Positions 13,301 through 25,300 of a DNA stretch of 64,000 bases are shown here, one piece after another (position 1 is the stretch's first letter; each line of letters begins with the position of its first letter). A model generated the notes under the pieces. That model was not told where the DNA came from. It made no database searches and worked only from the letters and a program-made list of their open reading frames with translations. The position numbers and the translations under genes were made by a program. Origin of the DNA: Uranotaenia lowii (taxonomy: Eukaryota; Arthropoda; Insecta; Diptera; Culicidae); assembly GCF_029784155.1 (NCBI RefSeq), contig NC_073693.1, positions 164,840,031-164,904,030 of the forward strand, in the 5' to 3' direction.

Positions 13301-16300
13301 ATTTCAAAATTCATTAAATTAATTTAAAGCAATTTCATCTTAGACAATTTAAAAAAATGCACTATTAATAAGTTAGACAAATCTCGCACGTAAACATTCT
13401 AGAAATGTTCTTGAAATAAGTTCAATGAACGTCTCTTTCAAATTCTATAATTTTTATGTCTTAATAAAAGTTTTAATTTAACATAACTATACACTTGGCA
13501 TTCGAAGTAAATGTGTTGAAGTAAATAATTCATGAAAAAAACATAAGAACCCTATATTCGTGGCTTAAGGTTTCCCAGTTAAATAAATGCAACATATAAT
13601 GCGTAAACAGGTCAGAAACCTACAACACCGTTCACGATCGATTTACTGTTCGGAAGACTTCGGAGGCACTTCGATTTGTTCCAGCATTGAAAATCGCCTA
13701 GTGTGGATAAAATGATTAAACAAAATTTTACCAGTACTTACCTTGAAACAATCTCATCAAATATCTCGTTGCTGAGGCAAGAACAGAACCAAGTAAATTT
13801 TGATCAGAGAAGCTGAGAAGCCGATTTGACGGATTCAGCTGGGATCCTTTTTCGTCACGCGCCAGCAGTAAATCCAAGGCGACAGGATACCGTACAAGTT
13901 AGGTGTTCTAGTTCTCTGGAAACGAATTTTCTTGTTTCGGAACTGTATGAAAAATTCCTTGATGTGGCAAAATTTCACCCAACAAGTTGGCCGCCGGATC
14001 TTTTAACGTTCTGCATGCCCAGCTCGATTACCTTCCGCATAAATACAGTGTCGTCCACTTCTTCGGAAATCGAGGCAACAGAAGTGGTCGAGTCAGAGGA
14101 TTCTCCATGGGGCAAGGTAACTTCCGGAGCGTTAAACTTTTTGGCGATCGCACATTCGTCTGCTGGGACAAGGCCTCAATCTCATCCTCGCCGAATATGA
14201 TGTTATTTGATTTACGGTTCTTCACCTGGTTTACGTCCTGCATCGGCTCCAGACCGATTGGCGACTGTTCGGCTTTCGAAACCAGACTCTGCAAACCATC
14301 GGTCAACATCTAAGCAGCAGCAGCTCCTGTATCCTCCAGCTTTGTCTTCGGATTCCGTATCGCTAGAGGGGCATCATTCAGTGTTGCCTCTTCCACGGCG
14401 GAAATGCTCGGAGCCGCGGAGGTAGCAAAAGCTGCAGCAGCAACGCACTGATAATTATAAGCAATCCGAAAAACTCGACCCGTCGCGAAAACTACGGAAA
14501 CACTTTTTTCCTTTTATTTTTCTTTTTGTTTGTGCTGTGATTGGTTGGATCAGTGACTGTAAATATATGCACCTACAAAAGTTTTTGCGCATGGAAAAAA
14601 GATTTTTTTAATGTTTCAACCACACAACAAAAATTTAGTTTTTAGATTTTGTTTTATTATATAATTCACCTACAACTATTTATTAATCATAATTGATTTG
14701 TTGAAAAAAAAAATTATTTGTTATTTATTTCAACCAAGCGGGACAAGTGCCATGTGAAATAACAAATGTTTTCCAATTTAAATAATAAAAACGTGTTCAT
14801 ATAAACGCAGCCTAGCAGGTGAGAATTTTGTTGAACTCTTATAAGTAAAATCCATACAGAGATAAAATAAAGGTTTTGAAAAAAAAATTGAAAATGACAA
14901 ATCCTGGCTTTCATGTGAATTGAATGGTGTCCACACGGTTAAGCGATGGGACGCGAAAAAAGATAATTTCGGATGGATTTGGCATAGAAAGGTTTACCCG
15001 TTCAAGTTTCTTTTAGTTTAGGGATACCCCATGTCGTGATGTGATGTGATGCCACCTTGTAGAGCAGAAGGTCTGTTCGGGTTGGGTTTCAGTTAGTTCA
15101 AAATTCAACACTCTACAAATATTTGTTCTATGGCTAAACGAGGTATCATAATACTTGTATAATACCGTATTTGTTTTCTCCCCTCGGTCAGTGTTCCACC
15201 GTACCCGATAAAAACAAACACAAATCGTCGCCAGTGTATTGCTATCTCACTCAGTCACACGCTCTCTTGCAACACTGACAAAATTTTCAGGGCAACACCG
15301 CCCGATGGCAGTGCAACACCAGGTCAAAACCAGTGCAACACTGTCCGAATAAACAAACAGTTTGACAGCACCGAGTGGTGCACCAGTGCAACACTCGGCA
15401 TAAACAAATACGGTATTAGTACAACCGCAATAAAGCAAATTAAGTGTGCTATTCGTTCATAGGAAATGAGCGCCACGTTTTAGCACTGTTGGCGTTTCCC
15501 TAGGTAAGTAGGGAAGAGGGCCATAACAGTAGCAGCGACTCAACTGTTAGAAAAAGCTAAATAGAAGAGAGGAGGTTTATATATGTGGGGTAACTTCCTT
15601 TTTTTAAAATAATGATACCTTAAGGATGCCTATTTTTGCAATGACTGAAAATCCAACACTCAAACCGCCCGTTAACGAACAAATTTGCTGTTTGTTTTCA
15701 GTTAGATTTAATCTTTGACACCTAAATAATTAAAACTGATTTTTCATCACACAAAGTTGAATACCAAATCATGCTATCATTTTTATCTCACCTTTCTGCT
15801 CTATCGTTAAAAATGAAACCTTAGTGATGCCTTGTTTTGTCATCTTGGAAAAAAACAAAACCAAATAGTGCTTTCATTTTGGTATCAATGCCTTTTTTAG
15901 GTATTGGTTTGGCATCATCTTTAGATATATTGATGTTTAAATGAAACCTAATTTTGCCATCGGAAAAAATGCTATACTAAATCATGCTATCATTTTGGCA
16001 TTGATAGCTTATTTTGGTTACTGTTTGCTATCGATTCGGGCATCAAAGTCTGCTCGGGTTACCCTATTTTTTTCTGAATTCAAAACTCTCAAATCGAAAT
16101 TATGAGCTTCTAATTCACTCTCAAAAATTCATTATTCACAATACTAAGCTTCCAATGGTGAATTTTGAATTAAAAGTCCACAATTTTCCATTCTTTTTTA
16201 AATCCTGATTCAAAAAAGAATAAATTCACGATTGAAAAATTGTACTAAAAAATTGTTAGTTTCATATTTATGATACTAAATACGAAAATGTTAAATTTGA

Positions 16301-19300
16301 ATTCGCATTCTGATTTTTGTTGAGTTATGAATTTAGAATTAAGAATAAGCAATTCATTTGTCTTAGTTTTCAATTATGAATTTATTCATTATAAATTCCG
16401 ATTCTGAACTCTTAGAAAAATGTTAATTTGAATTGCAAAATTCATACTTGGAAAGTCAAAAATTTAAATAATAAAACACGAAAAACTAGTTTATATCTCA
16501 CAATTCGAAGCACAGTATTATGAATCCATAAAATTATTTGTGAAGTTTGAATCATAAGTTATTTATAATTTATTTGAAGTTTTTTTTTCAAATTTTTGTT
16601 CTGAAACCTGATATTAAGTTTAAAATTATGAATCATTTTGAAGAAAATATGAGTAAAATAATATAAATCACACTTATGTAAATTAAGAATGTCTATTTCA
16701 AATAATATCTCTGAAACAAAAGATGTCGTTCAAAATATTATGCAATATGACAGTTTTCTGGAACACAATGTCTTAACCTTTTAAAACACGACTTTTTTTT
16801 TAAATTGATATGTCAATTACTAATTCTTTAAAAGCATCTTTTAATTCTCATAACACCACGAAGAGTTCCAATAATGATTTAAACTACTTTTATGCATATT
16901 TTGTCTAATATTTCACATGTAAATTTAAACTCGATATTTATAGTATTATAAACTTTAAGATTAAATCGTTGTTATATTGGTTGTGATTGTTTTGAATATA
17001 ACAATATCCACGCGCTTCCGAAATAATTTATATTAAGTGTCGTTTTGAAACCACACTATGCAATTAAGATAAAATAAATTCTGAACTAGGTCTCTGTAAC
17101 TTTGAAAAGCTGAAACACAAGCAAAATGATGAAGACAATGACTTAGCTATGAATCACGTAAAAATTTTCATAAGTATCAGCACAAACCACCCTACGTAAC
17201 CATGCGGACGATTCCTTCAGTCTGCTTTAGGAAGGCAGATTTCGAGAGCACGACCGGGAGAGCAATCTATTTTGTTCGATCTAAGTTCTCCCGGGGGGTT
17301 ATGCTAGCTTGCTACAAACGTTTGAAAATCTGGTAGAATTAAGATATCTTTTAGTAAATTCGGAAAACGTTGCTACAAATTTTTGAAAAACCACATAAAA
17401 AGTGGTCGATTGTAGAGATTAAAATCTATCATTGGGTATATAAATAGTGGGCAGGTTTCATGAAAAGTTTTAAGAAATCACGATAACAAAATGAGAAATG
17501 TGCGCATCATAACAGACGGGTCCGAAAATCACGATTTTTTTTCTTGTTTCCATTCTCGTATTACGAATAACAGTAATATTTGAGATACTATGTGTATTCA
17601 GTGAAAATGATAATCATGTTATCAAAATAAAACTAAAATTAGAATTTTGGAAATCGGTTTAATTGGGAATGAGATACAGCGCTGCTAAGAAAAAAATTTA
17701 CTTCTTTTTAAAAGTAAGAATTTTTTTCCGGTAATTCCAAGATTACGGCCAAAACTCCCATGGGACCCTGAAATTTTTATATATTTTAGAAAAGATTTAT
17801 TTTTCATAATTTCAAAACATATAGAAAAAAATTTATACACCAACATATACTGCAGATATAAGAATTTTAAAATGATGTCTTTTTTCGGAGGTTTTCCGTT
17901 CAAAGCATTCTATAGGTCATCTGCTAAGTCAAATCGATTTAAATTTTATATATTTAAAATCTTGAATAAATTACCTAATGAATGAATCTGAAGTCATTAA
18001 TATCGGTCAAGATATTTGACCAGTGGAACGAAATCAATTTACTAGTCAAAACAAGCGAAAAATAATTTGTTCAAATTTTTGCGAACGGTTAAATTCGCAA
18101 TGTATTCAATAAGTCTATCACCAACTTAAATTCTCTGGTTAACAAAAATGTTAGGAAAAATATTCAAAATATCTTTCATCATTGATTGCTTGGTATGTGC
18201 GTCATCATACATATTTGCCTAATGACAATTTTGAACACCCAACTATAAGAGCTTAAGAATGTAAAACTTAAAATCTGAGATTTTATCTAGAACCAAAATT
18301 AAGTGTTAAAATTATGATTTTAAATCAAGTTTTGATAAACAAAATACAAATTCCAAATTGAGAATCGAAGTTATAATCAGATCCAAAGCAGGAATTGCGA
18401 GATTTATTATTCATAATCTAAATATTTATTTATATTTAATATCTTTAAAACACAAAGAAATGTTTTCATATAATGCTTAAAAAATGGAAAATGAAAAGCG
18501 GATTACAACTGACAACAGAATATTTTGTCAAGGTGTTCTTTTAAATGTAACAAAAGTTACATTTGAAAACATAAATTCAAAATGGAGATTTTAAGGTTAT
18601 GTATTGGCTTTTCGGTCTTATCGGGTCAATTATAAAACTTTTTATATGTGCTTCATCCAACGTTTCGAATTATATTAATTCTTTATCAAGGAACTATAAT
18701 TAAAAACAGGAGCATAAAACATATTTTCTCATAATTAATATTAACATTAATTACTCACTCGGACATTCGTGTTATTGTTCAAAGCAGATGCACTCCTACA
18801 GCGTTCATCAATCGTCGGGATTCTGGCTATAAATTTTGAATTTCAAATCTCATTTCATGTCGGAAGGAGGAGGAGCTTGCGTGTGACTTACGTGCTCAAT
18901 ATTCTGGTACCGGCCAGGGCGTCGGCGCCTACTCCGTCGTTTTGGAACACGTCCGTGGCAAAACTTCTATCACTCGACTCACTGTTTGTTTTTATTGTTT
19001 GAGTTTTCGTAGCGTTTTCTTTACCGCCAGAACCCGGCGTCCATGAGTGCTTGCGAGTGTTTGCGAGAGAGTGAAACACTCCGCCGTACGAGATTGCTCT
19101 CCCGTCTGTGTCGCTCTGGATGTTGACGGTATTCGGGGTACTTTGTATGTAGCACTGTCTATGACGGTGGCTTTATCGAAGTCAAGCATGTGCTCCTGTT
19201 CGAAACAATTTTCAACAACAGCTGACTGCCGCAGTTCTCTGATGCTAGGGTTTGACGCTGTGGACCCTGTTGCTAATATGCGTTTCAATTTGGTGACATC

Positions 19301-22300
19301 ACATCTATGTTTCGACATTCTAGTCCGTAGTTTATAGCTGGTCTGCCCAACATAGCATTTGGAGCATTCTTCATCTCGTTCGGGAGCTCCTGCGCATGGG
19401 ACCACATTGGAGCGATCGATCGGCGATATCAAATCTTTAACCACAGGCAGTAGGCTGCCTTGTTGTGAACAACAAAATGGAGATTAAATGTTCAAAACAT
19501 AGATCAAGGGGAAAAATCAAGGAAAGCAAACAAATTGAAAAGATCTTGAATTGTCAAAAGTCAGAAAAATCATGAAACTACACTTAAGATTTAATTTATC
19601 AGCCTTAGCGGTGAAAAGTGATGTCCTTTTTAGTAAGGACATCTAAAGATTTTGAAATTTATTTTATATAAATGGATAGAAGGTGAGATAAAATGAAAGA
19701 TGTTGAAAATGAGCGGGTAGAATTTATTTGGAAGCATATCATCACATATCAAATTTTTGTTCCTCATTAAAATAACTTTGGCCAAAAAGAAATAAAAAAA
19801 AACACGACATCATAGCATCGGTGGTAGGTCACTATCAGACTATTTGGTTCACCAGATTTTGATGTTAACTTAAGGGGGCAGTAGGGTCTAACGAGTTAAA
19901 AAAAACACCATTTTCACGATTTTTTTAGAGCTATCGTTCAAACAAATGTATTTAATTTTTTTTGCAATATACAAAGCATTGTTAAAAGAACATTTAGTAA
20001 TTTTTTCGTAAAAAAAATATTGAAAAATGAGCCGGTGACGGAGCACTTTCGAGGATGCCTTTTAGAAAACAGGATTCGCGGTGGACACTGAATCTCAGCA
20101 CAGAATCCTCTGAAGTCAAAAAATCAGAGCAAAATATTTTTAATAGATATTTTTGTGGACCCCAACGATTTTATTTAACTTAATTTTTTTTTAAATTTTT
20201 GTGGCTGTTTGAAGTAAAAACTACGATTTTTCACGAAAAAATCCGCCATTTTTTATCTTTAAAATCTCCCCACAGTAAAAAAAAAAAGAAAATCGTTGGG
20301 GTTTGGTATTTTATATGTAGAAAATATGTTCCAAATTTGAAAAGAATCGGTGAAGTAGTTTTCAAATGACGATGTCCACGGACTTTAAAAATGTGCTTTC
20401 GAGAAAAACGCGTTTGAAGTTTCTGCTCTCTCTCTTGCAGTATTAGATAAGAGGAGATAAAGGCCTATAATTTCTACAGTTTTGCTTCGATTGACTTGAA
20501 AATTTGACACAACATTCTTGAAATGTTTCACAATAAAAAAAATCGATTTTTTGAAAGTGTTAGACCCTACTCTCCCCTTAAGATTTCAACCATCAATGAA
20601 AGTAAGTTTCCTATTTTGATGCTAAAGGATTCTTTACACAAGTCCTTATCACCATTTATAAGATTTTAGAACATTTTCAACACAAAAAGAAAACACTATT
20701 TAACACAAAAAACTAGTTTCTATTTATCAAGAAAAACTAACTTTAAAATGAATAATCAAACCACGGTGCCCCCTGGACCGTTATTATAAAAAAAAGTGAC
20801 CACCAAACCAAGTATAGGGGTCGATTCCTTAGGTAATTCTACACATCTGGGCAAATTAAAAAAAAAAATCCCTAGTCGAATTTTCGAGAAATCTTGATTT
20901 AAAGTTTTTAAGTCAAAAAACGAATATAAAGCATGGATCACCAACAATCTGGAAGCATTAAAAAGGTTCTATCTCGGTGCTATGTAAACGAAATAAAAAT
21001 GTTTTGTACTCAAAATGTAGGAGTTTTATTGCACTTTAAAGGAATAAAAAAAATATTCCGATGTTTTTTTGATGAAATTTCGAACTTTTCATCGAGTACC
21101 GCTCATTATAGTTTGGACACCCTATTCGCTGACCGCAGCGGCCCTTTTGTTACACAACATCCCGAGTCGTCCTACCATTCTTCTTCATCTTCTGCTTGAC
21201 AAATGCCCAAAAATTTTTCGATAGAGTGGAATTTAGGGCAGTTTGGTTGGGATGTCCTTTTCTACAAAATCCACCCCGTTGTCTCGATACCACTCTTTGC
21301 TGTAGTGGCAGCCTGCCAAATCTGGCGAAAACTTTACTGGTCCTTTGTGAGATCTAATGTACGGAAAAAAACGTTTTTCAGGCACTCCTCCTTGTACATT
21401 TCGGAGTCCATGGTCTTGTTTTTCACCAAAAAAATTGGGATTTTTCGTCCGCAGCTGCAAATACCTTGCCAGATAAAACACTTTCTTGCAAACTTATCGG
21501 CAAAAACGAATTTGAACTTGGCGAGGACATCACCCCGACCACTGGCTTGTAATTTTTTTGGCCAGGAAGCCGCCTAGAATCCATCTTCACGTACGTTTCG
21601 TCATCCATGCATCGGATGCATCGTCGTTCTTCGTTAGAATCTTGTAACTTCCGGGCCCGTTCTTTGGCTACTATATTCTGCCTCAATGTTCGTATTGGTT
21701 GCTTACTGGCCCGATAAGATCGTATTCCTTCGCTTTATAAGTGCATTGATTAATTATAATAGTAATCCTACATGTTAGGTAGGATTAGCTTCTCACTATT
21801 AGTCTGAATCATTAACGTTTATTTTACGTTTCTTCATTAAAAATCACCATTACTGAATTGAAAATCACTCTTTATTTCTCATTCCAAAGAAAGTAACACT
21901 TAAGTTGAACTAAAACCATTAAACCGTATAAACAACATACTAAAGCCTGTTTAGTGAGTTAAGTCAGTTGTAAATAATTACAATTGTAGCAACGGCAACA
22001 TGTACCTTTCGGTTGAAAACATCTCGGGAAACTTGTTGGACCTTTTTGGAGGTATCTTGGCGATATTAAGTACAGACCCCGTTCGATTTTGGCAACATGC
22101 CCAAACATTTTGTGTTGCCAAAATCGAATGTTGCCAAAATCGAACGATTTTTTAATTTAAATTTTTGTCTCATATTTTTAAAAAATAACTATTTTTAATA
22201 TCATTAACGTTGTTTTTAGTCAATTTCCGACCATTTAAGTCATTTTTTATTTATTTTTTATCATGTGTTTGATGCATTTTGCACTATTCTTGTTTTGTTT

Positions 22301-25300
22301 ATAATGCTTGTTATTTTTTGACACATTTGCTGTTTTTGTCGTTCTTTATCATTTTTTAGTTGGTTTTTGTCATTTTAGGTCTTTTGTTTAGGTTTGTTTT
22401 CTAACTTTTTGAATTTTTCACCTTTTTGTCATTTTTGAGTACTTTATAAATTTTTTAAAAAACTTTTGTTGTTGTTCTTGTATTTTATCACCATTACAGA
22501 ACGTAAAAACGTATTTATGGTGTTTATCAAAATTATATTGGTCTTGTTATAGCGAAAACTAAAAGGTAATGTTGTTTCTAAAAACCGGATGTTGCCTAAA
22601 TCGGATGTTACCTAAATCGGATGTTGCCAAAATCGAATGTTGCCAAAAACGAACGGGGTCTGTACTACGAATTATGATTAAAGCATGGATCACCCGAAAT
22701 CCGGACGCACTGTTTATTACACCATAGCGCTCCTAGTTGTCGGATCTGGAATGTTTTGACAGTACTTTGTTTGGAAATGTTTCCTCTAGCAGTGCTGAAA
22801 ATTTCATTACGATTCGTTTTGTTCCAAAAAAGTTACACGTGATGGAAGCCGCGAGACGAGAATTAATTTTGGACACCCACGTCAAAAACCCGACGTGGCC
22901 GGGTTCAAAAATCTCGAAATCTGTAAAATGGTCAAATCATCCGTCTGCAGCGTTGTATGGTTCCGTGAGATGCATACTATCGATCGGCAGGTTCATATCC
23001 AACGTCATTGTGGACCTGAGGATCGGAAACATTTGAAGGTTTTGAGAACGATCAAGGTTAACCCAGGGCAGTCAGACTATGACATCGCCAAGAAATTCAA
23101 GACAAGACGGTGCACCGTTAGAAGGATTCGTCTGCGCGAAGAAATACGATCTTATCGGGCCAGTAAGCAACCAATACGAACATTGAAGCAGAATGTAGTA
23201 GCCAAAGAACGGGCCCGGAAGTTATAAAACAAGTTTCTATCGAAGTACGATGGATGCATCCTCATGGATGACGGAACGTACGTGAAGATGGATTTTGGGC
23301 GGCTTTCTGGCCAAAAAATTTACAAGACAGTGGTCGGGGTGATGTCCCCGCCAAGTTCAAATTCGTTTTTTTCCGATAAGTTTGCAAGAAAGTGTTTTAT
23401 CTGGCAAGGTATTTGCAGCTGCGGACGAAAAACCCCGGTTTTTGTGAAAAACAAGACCATGGACTCCGAAATGTACAAGGAGGAGTGCCTGAAAAACGTT
23501 TTTTTTTTCCGTACATTAGATCTCACAAAGGACCAGTAAAGTTTTCGCCAGATTTGGCAGGCTGCCACTACAGCAAAGAGTGGTATCGAGACAACGGGGT
23601 GGATTTTGTAGAAAAGAACATCCCAACCAAACTGCCCTCAATTCCACTCTATCGAAAAAATTTTGGGCATTTGTCAAGCAGAAGATGAAGAAGAATGGTA
23701 GGACGACTCAACCGGTTCCAAGTAACTGTATCCAAGTAGCCAATCTAATAAACAATTCGCTTTTGTCTTTTCGTTGAGTGATAAGTTTCCTCTCGTGGAC
23801 GTAACAGTGCCTCAAACTCGATTGAAACATTTTAAAATCTTTGGAAGTTTCTGCAGTAAAATTGCTCTTCAATCGATTTCATCATGCTTACAGCTTTACG
23901 TTACTTATTACGATAGGTACCCGCTGTCTCCATCGGTTCACAAAATTTTAGTACACGGATCTGCAGTTCTTGAGAAATATCCTCTTCCCATAGGAATGAT
24001 GACAGAAGAGGTCCAAGAGCGCAGAAACAAATGTGTTTGAAATTATCGTGAACATGAAAATTTAATCGTCTGGCAAACATAAAATATGTATTCCAAAGAT
24101 TAATGCTTACTTCAGACCATTTTCTAACTAGTTCTAAGCTTTTCAAACAAATAGAAGACGTTAATAAATGTATAGAATTTCTTATCAAACCTTAACAGAT
24201 AAACTAAGAAGTTGTGTTACTTATAGTTACTTAAGCTAGTTTTGATATTGTATAGTTTATGTTACGATTTTTCTATGAAAAATTATTTTTTAATAAGACA
24301 AAAAAAGGATTTTCAATCATTTAAATCTCTTCTAGTTCCACCGATTTCCCCGCTAATTTCAAATAGAAATGATTCCGCTTATCATCAGAAATAATCACAA
24401 AAATGGGGTGTTGCGAAAATGTGCACTTTTCGATGAACGAGCCTTCCAAAATTGCCAATAAAATACACTAAATGCTTTCTATAGGGCTTCAGCAACTTCT
24501 AAACTCATCATAATGTTTGAAACAATTGTAGATCGCTGATTGTTACAACTTTGTTTCAAAGACAGCGAACCATTTTATCCAACCTACAACGTGTCAGGTT
24601 CAAAATACTGATTTTTCAAGGGATTTTTTTTACTTTGATTGTAACTCCTGACATATTCAACAAACTTATGTATTTTGATCAGATAAACAACTCTGTTGAA
24701 GACATCAAAGCCCTAATTTGAAAAACAAAAAAGTTAGCATTTTTATTTTGCTATCGGTGGACTCCTCGGCATAAATTTTGATATTAGAATACGCTCCATG
24801 TAAAATTAAACAATTTTGCTGAAGACAACAAATAAAAATCTCTTCATCCCTGGGCGCTATTAATTTCGTACAGCTAGATCAATGTTCTGCACTTCTGTGC
24901 ATATGCTATACAATTGCAATCATTTTCTCCAGAGTTTGCGTGATCGTTGGCATATTTTTAGTATATGAATACGTCACACTCAAGGTACTCACATATTAAA
25001 GCTGTTTAGAATGGTTTGATAAGCGTCTTTCTTAAGGTGCCCTTAGCTTCCCTACTATCGTCAGCTAATCTAAATAAGTAGGATTAATGTTTAAATTTTA
25101 TATTTTTAGGGAACCAGAAATCCAAACTCACATCACATTTATTGCGGACGTTCGGAGCTTCCGGCTACCTATCATTCGTCTTCAAGCAAAATCTACGTAA
25201 AGTTTGAAAGTGACGCCTCGATTGACGATCGAGGTTTCAAATTGACGGCTCGTCAAACGGATGTCTGTGCTAGAAACTATACCCGGCTCCAGGGACGCAT

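Larger units (their letters stand above)
12609..16058. mobile_element. 3.45-kb TIR element, CCCGAGCAGACTT ends
   Basis: The ends are CCCGAGCAGACTTTTATGG on the left and, inverted, CCCGAGCAGACTTTGATGC on the right. Subterminal regions (12620-13020 and 15760-16050) are thick with ggcatcatt and ggtatc type words in both orientations. The flanking dinucleotide tt is duplicated (12607-12608 and 16059-16060). Excising the element restores the right TIR of the host element as gatcatttaccc. It carries a broken gene-like block and a small MITE, and no recognisable transposase. Confidence 0.7.
9841..16064. mobile_element. TIR element with GATCTTGAGCGGAAC subterminal repeats, split by a second element
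   Basis: The left end is GGGTAAATGATCTTGAGCGG. The right end is gttccgctcaagatcattt at 12590-12608, completed by accc at 16061-16064 after the inserted element is removed. The outer flanks are TA (9839-9840 and 16065-16066), as for Tc1/mariner-like insertions. The 15-bp motif gatcttgagcggaac recurs near 9848, 9882 and 10234 (gatcttgagtggaac at 10211). It recurs inverted near 11756, 12370, 12392 and 12590, like transposase-binding subterminal repeats. No transposase is visible, so the element is non-autonomous, about 2.77 kb without the insertion. Confidence 0.7.

Noticed and set aside
13826..14425. Plus-strand open frames over the GC-rich block
   Set aside because: The minus strand gives the more protein-like composition; the plus frames look like shadows of it.
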